Assembly (NCBI GenBank): GCA_018716285.1
Contig: DVKD01000052.1
Span: 1-64,000, forward strand
Reading direction: 5' to 3'
DNA from: Candidatus Merdivicinus faecavium
GTDB taxonomy: Bacteria; Bacillota; Clostridia; Oscillospirales; Ruminococcaceae
DNA length: 64,000 bases
Both the position numbers and the translations under genes were made by a program. Of this stretch, positions 52,670 through 64,000 are shown piece after piece; positions within the stretch are counted from its first letter, which is position 1; each line of letters begins with the position of its first letter. Below the pieces are notes generated by a model. The model worked only from the letters and a program-made list of their open reading frames with translations, did no database searches and had not been told where the DNA came from.

Positions 52670-55600
52670 ATGAAACCGTTCGTCCACCTTCACCTGCACA
52701 CCGAATACAGCCTGCTCGACGGGGCCTGCCGGATCGCGGAGCTTCCCCGCCGGGTCAAGGAGGCCGGACAGACGGCCTGCGCCGTCACCGACCACGGCTG
52801 CATGTACGGGGCGATCGATTTTTACAAGGCCTGCAAGAAAGAAGGGGTAAAGCCCATCATCGGCTGCGAGGTCTACGTCGCGCCGCGCAGCCGATTTGAC
52901 AAGGTCTTCCAGCTGGATAACAGGCCCTACCACCTCGTCCTCCTCTGCGAGAATCAGCAGGGCTATCAGAACCTCATCAAGCTGGTCTCGGCGGGGTATA
53001 TCGAGGGCTTTTACAGCAAGCCGCGGGTCGACCTTGCGCTGCTTGCGCAGTACCATGAGGGCTTAATCGCCCTCTCTGCCTGCCTGGCCGGGGAGATCCC
53101 GCGCAGGCTCACGGCCGGGGACTATGCGGGGGCCAGGGAAGCCGCCCTCCGCTACCGGGATATCTTCGGGGCGGGCAATTACTTCCTCGAGGTGCAGGAC
53201 CACGGCATCGCGGAGCAGAAGCGCATCCTCCCGCTGCTGCGGCGGCTGTCCAATGAAACCGGCATCCCCCTCGCCGCGACCAACGACTGCCACTACCTGC
53301 GCCGGGAGGACGCGCGGATGCAGAACGTCCTCGTCTGCATCCAGACAGGCAAAACGGTCGGCGAGGAAAACGACATGGCCTTCCCGACCGAGGAGTTTTA
53401 CCTCAAGAGCCGGGAGGAAATGGAGAAAGCGCTGCCGGATTTTTCCGACGCGCTCGACAACACCGCCGCCATCGCGGCCCGCTGTGAGGTGGAGTTTACC
53501 TTCGGCAAGACCCAGCTCCCCCACTTCACCTCGCCCGACGGACGGAGCTCGGACGAGTACTTCGAGGACCTCTGTACCCGCGGGCTCAAAAAGCGGTACG
53601 GGACGGTCACGCCGGAGCTCAAAGAGCGGTTCGACTACGAGATGGGGGTAGTCCGGCGGATGGGGTACGTCGACTACTACCTCATCGTCTACGACTTCAT
53701 CCGCTACGCGAAAAGCCAGGACATCCCGGTCGGGCCGGGGCGCGGTTCGGGGGCCGGGAGCCTTCTCGCCTACTGCATGGGCATCACCGGGGTCGATCCG
53801 ATGAAGTACCAGCTCATCTTCGAGCGGTTTTTGAACCCCGAGCGGATCAGCATGCCGGATTTCGACATCGACTTTTCGGACGAGCGGCGGGGCGAGGTCA
53901 TCGACTACGTCGTGCGGCGGTACGGCGCCGATCATGTCGCCCAGATCGCCACCTTCGGAACAATGGCCGCCAAGGCGGCGGTGCGGGACGTCGGCCGCGC
54001 CCTCGGGATGAGCTACCAGGCGGTCGACCGGGTGGCCAAGCTCATCCCCGGGCGGCTCAAGATCACCCTCGACGAGGCATTGCGGGAGGAAAAAGCCCTC
54101 AAGGCCCTCTGCGACGCCGACCCCCAGGTGCGGGAGCTGCTCGACATGGCCAAACGGGTGGAGGGGATGCCGCGGCACGCCTCGACCCATGCGGCCGGGG
54201 TGGTCATCACCGCCGAGCCGGTCGACCATTACGTCCCGCTGGCAAAAAGCGACGAGTCCATCGTCACCCAGTTCCCCATGACCACCTTGGAGGAGCTCGG
54301 GCTGCTCAAGATGGATTTTCTCGGGCTGCGCAATCTCTCGGTTATCGACCACACCGTCCATGCGGTGCGCAAATCCGATCCGGACTTCCGCATCGACCGG
54401 ATCTCCCTCGAGGACCCGGAGGTCTTCGCCATGTTTTCCCGCGGGGAGACCGAGGGGGTCTTCCAGTTCGAATCGGCCGGGATGCGGCGGATGCTTATCG
54501 CCATGAAACCCGCCTCCATCGAGGACCTCACGGCCGCCACCTCCCTCTACCGCCCCGGACCGAGCGGGTCGATCGACACCTATATCCGCAACCGCTTCCA
54601 TCCCGAGCTCATCCGCTACAAGACGCCGCTGCTCGAGCCCATCCTCCGGGTCACCTGCGGGGTGCTGCTCTACCAGGAGCAGGTCATGGAGGTCTGCCGC
54701 GCCCTGGCGGGCTACTCCTACGGCCGCGCCGACCTGGTCCGCAAGGCGATGGCCAAGAAAAAGGCCGACGTCATGCAGGCCGAGCGGGAAATCTTCCTGC
54801 ACGGGAAGCGCCGGGAGGACGGCAGCGCCGAATGCCCTGGCGCCGTCGCAAACGGCGTGCCTGAGGACACTGCCAACGAGATCTTCGACGAGATGGCGTC
54901 TTTCGCAGAATACGCCTTCAACAAGGCCCATGCGACCGCATATGCGGTAGTGAGCTACCAGACGGCCTACCTCAAGTGCCACTACCCGCGGCAGTATATG
55001 GCGGCGCTGCTCACCTCGGTCATCTACTGGACCGGGAAGCTTACCGAGTATATCGGGGAATGCCGCGGGCTCGGCATCGAGATTCTTCCGCCCCACATCA
55101 ACCGGAGCACCGGCTCCTTCCGCACCGAGGGGGAGGGCATCCGCTTCGGGCTGCTGGCCGTCAAGGGGCTGGGGCGCTCGGTCATTGACAACATCGTCGC
55201 GGAGCGGAAGGAAAACGGCCCCTTCACCGGCTTCTTTGACTTCTGCAAGCGGCTTTCCGGCAAGGAACTGAACAAGCAGGCCCTTAAAAATCTCATCCGG
55301 GCCGGGGCCTTCGACTGCTTCGGGGCGGCCCGGCGGGAGCTTGTCGCGGTGCATGAGCAGGCGATGGACGCTGCCGCAGGCTACGCACGGAGCCATCAGG
55401 GCGGGCAGATGAACCTCTTCGAGGCGGCGGCGCTGGCCGAGCCGGAGCTCGCCATCCCCAATATGGGGGAATACCCGCCCGGCGAAAAGCTGCGGATGGA
55501 GTACGAGGCCCTCGGCTTCTACCTGACCGGGCACCCGCTCGATGAGTACCGCGCCCTCGCCAGGCGCTACAAAATGGACGAAGCCGCCGCCATCACAGCC

Positions 55601-56113
55601 GAAGAAAGCCGCTACCGCGACCGTCAGACGGTCCGCCTGCTCGGCCTGCCGGCCGGAAGGAAGACGATGAACACCAAATCCGGGCAGATGATGTGCTTCC
55701 TGACCCTCGAGGACCGGAGCGGCGGGATCGAGGTCATCCTCTTCCCCACCGTCTACCGGGACTGCCGGGAGCTGCTCGAGAAGGAGGAGCCGCTCGTCAT
55801 CGAGGGAAGGGTCTCGCTGCGGGAGGACGAATCCCCCAAGGTGCTGGCCGACCGGGTGATCGGCCTTGCCGCCTTCCGGGAAGCGCAGCCGGCAGGAACG
55901 CTCTACCTCAAGCTCAACGCGGCAAACGACCGGCGGATCCCGGCGGTGCTTGAGCTGCTGGCCACCCATCCGGGCCGGACGCCGGTGCGGCTCTTCTTCG
56001 CAGACGATAAAAAATACCACTATCCGCCCGGCCGGCCCGCAGTCAGCGGGGACAAGGCCCTTTTGGAGGCCCTGTCCGATCTGCTGGGGGGCGAAAACGT
56101 CGCGCTGCGGTAA
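52670..56113 (+). CDS. dnaE: DNA polymerase III alpha subunit DnaE
   Basis: An 1147-residue C-family polymerase. The N-terminal PHP domain starts VHLHLHTEYSLLDGACR. The active-site PDFDIDFSDERR lies near residues 395-406 and KMDFLGLRNL near 548-557, giving the catalytic aspartates. A helix-hairpin-helix region and an OB-fold (MCFLTLEDRSGGIEVILFP) occupy the C-terminus. In Firmicutes DnaE extends primers before PolC takes over. The start at 52670 has AAAGGGGGG upstream. Confidence 0.96.
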   Translation: MKPFVHLHLHTEYSLLDGACRIAELPRRVKEAGQTACAVTDHGCMYGAIDFYKACKKEGVKPIIGCEVYVAPRSRFDKVFQLDNRPYHLVLLCENQQGYQNLIKLVSAGYIEGFYSKPRVDLALLAQYHEGLIALSACLAGEIPRRLTAGDYAGAREAALRYRDIFGAGNYFLEVQDHGIAEQKRILPLLRRLSNETGIPLAATNDCHYLRREDARMQNVLVCIQTGKTVGEENDMAFPTEEFYLKSREEMEKALPDFSDALDNTAAIAARCEVEFTFGKTQLPHFTSPDGRSSDEYFEDLCTRGLKKRYGTVTPELKERFDYEMGVVRRMGYVDYYLIVYDFIRYAKSQDIPVGPGRGSGAGSLLAYCMGITGVDPMKYQLIFERFLNPERISMPDFDIDFSDERRGEVIDYVVRRYGADHVAQIATFGTMAAKAAVRDVGRALGMSYQAVDRVAKLIPGRLKITLDEALREEKALKALCDADPQVRELLDMAKRVEGMPRHASTHAAGVVITAEPVDHYVPLAKSDESIVTQFPMTTLEELGLLKMDFLGLRNLSVIDHTVHAVRKSDPDFRIDRISLEDPEVFAMFSRGETEGVFQFESAGMRRMLIAMKPASIEDLTAATSLYRPGPSGSIDTYIRNRFHPELIRYKTPLLEPILRVTCGVLLYQEQVMEVCRALAGYSYGRADLVRKAMAKKKADVMQAEREIFLHGKRREDGSAECPGAVANGVPEDTANEIFDEMASFAEYAFNKAHATAYAVVSYQTAYLKCHYPRQYMAALLTSVIYWTGKLTEYIGECRGLGIEILPPHINRSTGSFRTEGEGIRFGLLAVKGLGRSVIDNIVAERKENGPFTGFFDFCKRLSGKELNKQALKNLIRAGAFDCFGAARRELVAVHEQAMDAAAGYARSHQGGQMNLFEAAALAEPELAIPNMGEYPPGEKLRMEYEALGFYLTGHPLDEYRALARRYKMDEAAAITAEESRYRDRQTVRLLGLPAGRKTMNTKSGQMMCFLTLEDRSGGIEVILFPTVYRDCRELLEKEEPLVIEGRVSLREDESPKVLADRVIGLAAFREAQPAGTLYLKLNAANDRRIPAVLELLATHPGRTPVRLFFADDKKYHYPPGRPAVSGDKALLEALSDLLGGENVALR

Positions 56114-59478
<3,365 letters not shown>

Positions 59479-59487
59479 CACATGACA

Positions 59488-59511
59488 GGGGGCAGGATGT
59501 TCCTGCCTCCC
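59488..59511 (+). terminator. Hairpin after the GH2 gene
   Basis: GGGGGCAGGA and TCCTGCCTCCC form a stem with a short loop 10 bases after the stop. The following T run is delayed, so the terminator is weak. Confidence 0.55.
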
Positions 59512-59545
59512 TTTGAAAAATTTCTGATTTTTTTGAAAAAAGGTG

Positions 59546-59574
59546 TTGACAAACGGCGGCTTCTGTGTTATAAT
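59546..59574 (+). promoter_or_regulatory. Promoter of the tRNA-Arg gene
   Basis: Perfect TTGACA and perfect TATAAT with 17 bases between them, about 33 bases before the tRNA. Confidence 0.92.
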
Positions 59575-59606
59575 CATTATCGTTGTCACGAGAGACAACA
59601 GAAGAT

Positions 59607-59683
59607 GCGCTCGTAGCTCAGTTGGATAGAGTGTTTGACTACGAATCAAAAGGTCGCGGGTTCGAATCCCTCCGGGCGCGCCA
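59607..59683 (+). tRNA. tRNA-Arg (anticodon ACG)
   Basis: A 77-base cloverleaf with the CCA end encoded. The acceptor arm GCGCTCG pairs with CGGGCGC (one G-U). The anticodon arm TTTGA-CTACGAA-TCAAA gives ACG at 59641-59643, and the T loop reads GTTCGAATC. Confidence 0.95.
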
Positions 59684-59686
59684 TTC

Positions 59687-59726
59687 CACAAGCCGTAAGT
59701 CACGGCATTTACGGCTTGTGTTTTTT
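59687..59726 (+). terminator. Terminator after tRNA-Arg
   Basis: CACAAGCCGTAA and its complement form a 12-bp stem (59687-59720), followed by six T. Confidence 0.92.
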
Positions 59727-59740
59727 CTTGAAGAAAGTGC

Positions 59741-59769
59741 TTGACATTATCGCCGTTTTGTGATATAAT
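59741..59769 (+). promoter_or_regulatory. Promoter of the Pro-Thr-Tyr tRNA operon
   Basis: Perfect TTGACA (59741-59746) and perfect TATAAT (59764-59769), 17 bases apart. Confidence 0.92.
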
Positions 59770-59796
59770 AGTTAAGCTGTTATGAGGACCAACTGC

Positions 59797-59873
59797 CGGG
59801 GCGTAGCTCAGTTTGGTAGAGTGCTTGGTTTGGGACCAAGATGCCGCAGGTTCGAGTCCTGTCGCCCCGACCA
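59797..59873 (+). tRNA. tRNA-Pro (anticodon TGG)
   Basis: A 77-base tRNA with CCA encoded. Acceptor CGGGGCG pairs with CGCCCCG. The anticodon arm CTTGG-TTTGGGA-CCAAG gives TGG at 59831-59833. Confidence 0.95.
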
Positions 59874-59894
59874 TTTAGGGGCAAGGGCAAATTT

Positions 59895-59970
59895 GCTGGT
59901 GTAGCTCAGTTGGTAGAGCAGCTGATTTGTAATCAGCAGGTCGGGGGTTCGAGTCCGTCCACCAGCTCCA
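59895..59970 (+). tRNA. tRNA-Thr (anticodon TGT)
   Basis: A 76-base tRNA with CCA encoded. Acceptor GCTGGTG pairs with CACCAGC. The arm GCTGA-TTTGTAA-TCAGC gives TGT at 59938-59940. Confidence 0.95.
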
Positions 59971-59989
59971 CTTTCTTCTAACTTAATAT

Positions 59990-60075
59990 GGACGAGTTCC
60001 CGAGTGGCCAAAGGGGGCAGACTGTAAATCTGTTGCTTTTCAGCTTCGGTGGTCCGAATCCACCCTCGTCCACCA
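59990..60075 (+). tRNA. tRNA-Tyr (anticodon GTA)
   Basis: An 86-base class II tRNA with a long variable arm and encoded CCA. Acceptor GGACGAG pairs with CTCGTCC. The anticodon GTA lies at 60024-60026. Confidence 0.95.
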
Positions 60076-60080
60076 GGTTT

Positions 60081-60112
60081 AGTGGTCGATTTTACTGTCG
60101 GCCACTTTTTTC
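60081..60112 (+). terminator. Terminator of the tRNA operon
   Basis: AGTGGTCGA and TCGGCCACT form a stem with one G-U pair, followed by six T. Confidence 0.88.
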
Positions 60113-60205
60113 TTAGGTTTTATCGGGGTTCGCGGGCTTTTTTGAGTCGCGAAACAGGAAGCCTGTTCCATTACTGTCACCTCCTGCTCCAACCGAAAAA
60201 GAAGC

Positions 60206-60257
60206 AAAAAGCGAAGTCAGATTCTGAGTTTTTCAGGATTTGGCTTCGCTTTTTTTC
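60206..60257 (+). terminator. Long plus-strand hairpin with T run
   Basis: A 22-bp stem (60206-60227 and 60233-60254) with a GTTTT loop ends in a T run. Three pairs are G-U on the plus-strand RNA and would be A-C mismatches on the minus strand, so selection appears to be on plus-strand RNA. It lies beyond the tRNA terminator. Confidence 0.6.
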
Positions 60258-60454
60258 GTTTTCACCCCATTTTCTCAGAAAAAATCCGCGCCGGGGATGT
60301 AGAAGTTCCCGGCCTTTATATAGATAGATTGCCCAAATGCTCAAAAGGCCAAACGCCGGAAAGAAAAAAATCCTTTCTATGACGGCGCAGCTTGTCACGC
60401 GGCGAAAGAGTTTCGCCATCCAGCAGTATCGAAGGATACTCTGCGGCCGCGGCC

Positions 60455-61336
60455 TCAGCCTTTGATGGCGCCGACCATGACGCCCTTAACAAAGTACCGC
60501 TGCAAAAAGGGATACAGCAGCAGGATCGGAAAGGTGGTGACAACGATCAGCGCGTATTTGATCAGCTCGACGATCTGGGCGGTCTCGTCCATGCCGGTGT
60601 TCCCGACCATGTCGCTGACCTGGGTCGCGTTCAGAATGTTGCGCATGACCAGCTGCAGGGGGAATTTTTCCCGCGTCTGGAGGTAGATCGAGGCGTTGAA
60701 CCAGGCGTTCCAGTGCCCGACGCCGTAATAGAGCACCAGCACCGCCAGGGTAGGCAGCGAAAGCGGGAGCATAATCCGCAGCAGGATCCGCAGGTGGGAG
60801 GCGCCGTCCAGCCGCGCCGACTCAATGAGGCTCTCGGGAATCCCCTGGAAGGCGGTCTTCATGATGATCAGGTTCATAGTGCTGATCGCGCCGGGCAGGA
60901 TCAGCGACCAGAGGGAGTCGAGCAGCCCCAGGTCACGGATGTTCAGATAAGACGGGATCAGACCTCCGGAAAAATACATGGTAAAAATGATGAGAAAGGT
61001 AATTCCGTTTTTGAGCATGGGCCCCTTCAGCGCCAGAAAATAAGCCCCCATAATCGTCAGCGTAATGTTAAAGGCCAGCCCCACCGTCAGGACGATCAGG
61101 GTGTTGACAAACCCGCGCCCGATCATCGGGTTGGAAAAAACCATCTCGTAGGCGGACAGGGTAAAGGGCGGGATGGGCAGCCAGAGCGCGCCCAGCTGCT
61201 TGGAAAGCTCCCCCGGGTCGCTGAAGGAGGCGATGACGACATAATACATGGGGTATGCGGTGACAAAGATGAGCAGCAGCATGAAAATGGTGTTGCAGAC
61301 GCGGAAAATGCGGCTTCCGATTGAGCGTTCTTCCAT
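60455..61336 (-). CDS. Carbohydrate ABC transporter permease, LplC type
   Basis: A 293-residue inner-membrane protein with six likely helices. The cytoplasmic EAA loop reads ESARLDGASHLRILLRIMLPLSLP, the ATPase contact site. The C-terminus ends FLQRYFVKGVMVGAIKG, typical of LplC/YtcP-type sugar permeases. It is the last gene of a solute-binding-protein, LplB, LplC operon that has no ATPase gene, so a shared MsmX-like ATPase is expected. Confidence 0.93.
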   Translation of the reverse strand: MEERSIGSRIFRVCNTIFMLLLIFVTAYPMYYVVIASFSDPGELSKQLGALWLPIPPFTLSAYEMVFSNPMIGRGFVNTLIVLTVGLAFNITLTIMGAYFLALKGPMLKNGITFLIIFTMYFSGGLIPSYLNIRDLGLLDSLWSLILPGAISTMNLIIMKTAFQGIPESLIESARLDGASHLRILLRIMLPLSLPTLAVLVLYYGVGHWNAWFNASIYLQTREKFPLQLVMRNILNATQVSDMVGNTGMDETAQIVELIKYALIVVTTFPILLLYPFLQRYFVKGVMVGAIKG

Positions 61337-61348
61337 ATTCTTCCCCTC

Positions 61349-62284
61349 CTACCACAGGCTGACTTCGCTGAGCTTCCGGCTGACCCGGTTGAAGATGAGG
61401 ATCAGGCAGAAATTGATGACCGAGTTGAACAGGCCGACCGCCGAGCTGTAGCTCCACTGAAAGTCGGTGAGGCCCTTGCGGTAGACAAAGGTCGAGATGA
61501 CGTCGGCCGTCTCGTAGATGCCGGAGTTGTAAAGCAGGATGATCTTCTCAAACCCGACGTTCATGATGCTGCCCAGCCGCAGCAGGAGCATGATCACGAC
61601 GGTGGGCAGGATGCCGGGCAGGGTCACATGGACCGTCTGCTGCCAGCGGTTTGCGCCGTCGATGCGGGCGGCCTCGTAAAGGCCCTGGTCGATGCCGGTC
61701 ATGGCCGCGAGGTAGATGATGGCGCCCCAGCCGACCTCCTGCCAGATCCCCGACAGGACGTACACCGGCACAAAGTACTGCGGCCGGGAGAGCAGCGTCA
61801 CCCGCTCCATCCCGAAGAGGGAAAGCAGCGCGGTGACCGGCCCGGTGTCGGAGGTGAAGATGTGGATAAGGCTGCATACGACGACCAGCGAGATAAAGTG
61901 CGGCATATAGGAGATGGTCTGGGTGATGCGCTTAAATGCGCTGCTCTTGATCTCATTCAGAAGCAGGGCCAGAATGATGGGCGCGGGAAAGCCGAAAATC
62001 AGCGAGGACAGGCTGATGACGATGGTGTTGCGCAGAATCCGCCAGAAATAGTAAGAGCCGAAAAAGTCGATAAAGTGCTGGAAGCCGAAGGAAGGCGCCC
62101 AGTCGCTCCCAAGGATCCCCACCGCCGGGCTGAAATCCTTGAACGCGATGATGACCCCGTACATCGGCTTGTAGCAGAAAATCAGATAATACAGCACAAC
62201 GGGGATGATCAGCAGATAGGCGTCGTAATACAGGCGGAAATCCCTGCGGAGCCGCCGGCCCAGGGATCGGTTGGAAACGGGCAT
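61349..62284 (-). CDS. Carbohydrate ABC transporter permease, LplB type
   Basis: A 311-residue membrane protein with six helices. The EAA loop is YEAARIDGANRWQQTVHVTLPG. The N-terminus RRDFRLYYDAYLLIIPVVLYYLIFCYKPMYG and the C-terminus with NRVSRKLSEVSLW are typical of LplB. It pairs with the LplC-type permease, whose gene starts 12 bases downstream, to form the channel for complex glycans or oligosaccharides. Confidence 0.93.
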   Translation of the reverse strand: MPVSNRSLGRRLRRDFRLYYDAYLLIIPVVLYYLIFCYKPMYGVIIAFKDFSPAVGILGSDWAPSFGFQHFIDFFGSYYFWRILRNTIVISLSSLIFGFPAPIILALLLNEIKSSAFKRITQTISYMPHFISLVVVCSLIHIFTSDTGPVTALLSLFGMERVTLLSRPQYFVPVYVLSGIWQEVGWGAIIYLAAMTGIDQGLYEAARIDGANRWQQTVHVTLPGILPTVVIMLLLRLGSIMNVGFEKIILLYNSGIYETADVISTFVYRKGLTDFQWSYSSAVGLFNSVINFCLILIFNRVSRKLSEVSLW

Positions 62285-62352
62285 GGAGAACCCTCCTTTA
62301 GAAATTTAGCGGCGGGGCGGCAGGCGCGCCGCCCCGCAGGATGCGGCCCGAG

Positions 62353-63999
62353 TCAGCGGGCGTTGAATTCGTCGAGCGCGTTCTGCTGCAGTTCGAGGAC
62401 CCGGTCGATCCCCAGCTGCTCGAGCATTGGGAGGTAGTCGGTCTCGAATTTGTCAAGCGGCTCCACGCCGGTAACAAATTTGACGAACATCTCGTCCATG
62501 TAAGTGTTCAGGTCGCTCCAGAGTTTGGAATATTCGGCGGAGTTTTCTTCTGCAATCGTGGTCGGTGGAAAAGCGTATTTTGCAGCATCGGTGTTGGTCC
62601 AACTTTCGAGGGCTTCCTGCTGCTGAGGACGTGCACCATATTGCCGCATATAACCTTCGTCCTGCACAAAAGCATCAGTGGCCCAAGAACGTGTATATTG
62701 CGCGAGCGCCTGCTGCATGGTCCAGCCGTCGGGGTTGTGGGTAATCAGCTCGGTGTAGGTCGGGACGCCGTCCACCATCGTGTAGCTCTCCCCTTCGATG
62801 CCGAAGTTGAAGAGCATGTGGCCCTCCTCCGTGTAGCCGTAGTTTAAGAATTGCGCGGCAGCCTCCTTATTTTCGCAGTTTGGGGTGATGACAGCCATAT
62901 GACCAGTAACAGGATTGTCGTAATAAGTACTCTTGGCTTTATCTCCTTCTTTTGCAACTAACGGCCCAAAGCCAGTAATGCTAAAGTCTTTACCCTCCAT
63001 TGTCTGAAGGTAATTTCCGATGCCGCCTCCTACAGAAGCACCAGATACGCCGGAAAGGCCGTTCATCAAATTGGAGTCCTTCGTACTCGAGTTAATGGTA
63101 TTAAAGTTCTGATCCAACAGTTTTTCCTCATAAAGACGGTTGAGATAGGCCAAAACATCTTTATACTCCTGTTCTGCGCGGCCATAGTGGACGACATTGT
63201 CAACCTGATAGAAGTCTCCCTTTACCAAGCCAAAACCCGATGTAATCATACCATAGTTAACCCAATGTCCTAAAATGGTATTCAGTTCTCCTGTGGCGGG
63301 AATAGTTGCACCCTTTTCATCCCGGAAGGCAACCAGAACTTCATACAATTCGTCAGGTGTCTGAGGTTTTTCAAGCCCAAGTTCGTCCAGCCAGTCATCG
63401 CGAATGACCATACCGGCAGCCGTAAGAAGATACTCGCTGCCGCGGATAAAGGGGAAACCAACAATGTGACCATCTACACTAGTCGTGCTTTTGCGATACA
63501 AATCGTTGCTATCCAGGACGGCCTTGAGATCAGGCGCATTTTCCTCAATCAGATCTTCAATGGGATAGATAATGCCATCTTTTATAGCTTTGGTAGGTCC
63601 ACCAGAATAGGTTGTAAACTTCCAGTTGATGATGTCGGGCAGATCTCCAGAGGCAAAGAGCAGGTTGAATCCATCATTGCCGGACGGATGCTGGACTTCC
63701 AGCGTGACCCCGGTGGCCTCCTGCCAGGCCTGGCCGAAGGGGGTGGCGCCCAGATCGGTGGCGTTGACGGTGACGGCGGCCTCCTCGCCGATGGCGTAGG
63801 TAAAGGTAGGGTTCCCTTCCAGCGGGTAGGTGACGCCCGCGGCCCCCTCTTCCCCGCCGGATTCCGCAGACGAGGCGGAGGCGGCCGAGGATTCGGACGC
63901 GGACGGCTCCGAAGCGGTGGAGGAGGATGGGGAATCGCTGCACGCGCTCAGCGAGCCGGCGGCTGTGATGGCGGCCAGGATCAGAGAAAGCTTTTTCGA
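62353..63999 (-). CDS. Extracellular sugar-binding lipoprotein (5' end cut by window)
   Basis: About 549 codons are visible; only the first few residues are missing. The N-terminus SKKLSLILAAITAAGSLSAC is a lipoprotein signal with its lipobox cysteine, followed by a Ser/Ala/Glu linker. The rest is a family 1-like solute-binding protein (LplA/YtcQ type), with DLPDIINW, a middle VGFPFIRGSEYLL and DEMFVKFVTGVEPLDKF near the end. It captures an oligosaccharide for the LplB/LplC permeases downstream. Codon composition is mosaic: the middle is much more AT-rich than the ends. Confidence 0.9.
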   Translation of the reverse strand, partial: SKKLSLILAAITAAGSLSACSDSPSSSTASEPSASESSAASASSAESGGEEGAAGVTYPLEGNPTFTYAIGEEAAVTVNATDLGATPFGQAWQEATGVTLEVQHPSGNDGFNLLFASGDLPDIINWKFTTYSGGPTKAIKDGIIYPIEDLIEENAPDLKAVLDSNDLYRKSTTSVDGHIVGFPFIRGSEYLLTAAGMVIRDDWLDELGLEKPQTPDELYEVLVAFRDEKGATIPATGELNTILGHWVNYGMITSGFGLVKGDFYQVDNVVHYGRAEQEYKDVLAYLNRLYEEKLLDQNFNTINSSTKDSNLMNGLSGVSGASVGGGIGNYLQTMEGKDFSITGFGPLVAKEGDKAKSTYYDNPVTGHMAVITPNCENKEAAAQFLNYGYTEEGHMLFNFGIEGESYTMVDGVPTYTELITHNPDGWTMQQALAQYTRSWATDAFVQDEGYMRQYGARPQQQEALESWTNTDAAKYAFPPTTIAEENSAEYSKLWSDLNTYMDEMFVKFVTGVEPLDKFETDYLPMLEQLGIDRVLELQQNALDEFNAR

Positions 64000-64000
64000 G

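Larger units (their letters stand above)
60076..60454. other. Gene-free region after the tRNA cluster
   Basis: This 379-base gap holds the tRNA terminator, a second very long hairpin at 60206-60254 and otherwise unremarkable sequence up to the ABC permease stop. No coding frame here looks real. Confidence 0.75.

Noticed and set aside
59607-60075. A tRNA-linked integrase attachment site or genomic island boundary
   Set aside because: No integrase, no repeat of a tRNA end and no composition break next to the cluster.

Overview
The window looks like a chromosomal segment of a GC-rich, spore-forming anaerobic Firmicute, most likely a gut Clostridia/Oscillospiraceae-type bacterium. The evidence is a GPR-type spore protease, SpoIIR, AddA/AddB instead of RecBCD, a trimeric HydABC [FeFe] hydrogenase, a Gram-positive LplB/LplC-type sugar ABC transporter, strong ribosome binding sites of the AGGAGG type and frequent 4-base ATGA gene overlaps. 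No rRNA, CRISPR array, insertion sequence, integrase or phage gene was seen.

Layout. 1-3.9 kb: a heterodimeric ABC exporter under an autoregulated MarR repressor, with a near-consensus promoter and tandem operator. 4.1-9.1 kb: a small zinc-ribbon membrane protein, a nucleoside phosphorylase with peptidase T, a membrane protein, ribosomal protein S20 and the spore protease gpr. 9.1-14.2 kb: a sugar-acid island on the minus strand with a KDPG aldolase carrying a C-terminal VOC-like domain, a KDG-type sugar kinase, a cytoplasmic heparinase-like protein and a frameshifted acetyltransferase. 14.5-21.4 kb: an MreB-family gene, a rhamnose-mutarotase-like gene, then a compact methionine operon (separate MetH activation-domain protein, MetH without that domain, and a bifunctional homocysteine methyltransferase/MTHFR).

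21.4-30.8 kb: aminoglycoside-modifying-like genes (APH, ANT(6)), an amidohydrolase, an Lrp regulator with aminotransferase, a DUF362 ferredoxin protein, a HAD phosphatase, a damaged nucleoside phosphorylase, two unrecognised genes and ispE. 30.8-39.2 kb: spoIIR, addB, addA and a nucleotidyltransferase, each overlapping the next by 4 bases. 39.2-47.9 kb: two divergent hydrogenase operons. One (minus) encodes HydC, a stand-alone HATPase, a thioredoxin-like [2Fe-2S] ferredoxin, HydB and HydA. The other (plus) encodes a DRTGG protein, an RsbW-like ATPase, a hydrogenase-like Fe-S protein with altered H-cluster motifs, a second DRTGG protein and a PHP-domain protein. This second set looks like a redox or H2 sensing and signalling module for the enzyme next door and is the most interesting part of the window.

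47.9-56.3 kb: an overlapping run of small metabolic genes (histidine phosphatase, cytidine deaminase, lipoprotein, GNAT, MTA/SAH nucleosidase, thioesterase, MFS transporter), then dnaE and a relic of a D-Ala-D-Ala carboxypeptidase. 56.3-64 kb: a divergent GH2 beta-galactosidase, four tRNA genes (Arg, Pro, Thr, Tyr) in two transcription units, and an LplB/LplC-type sugar ABC transporter whose solute-binding protein gene is compositionally mosaic and runs off the right edge. Most open frames opposite the real genes are products of high GC and were left out.
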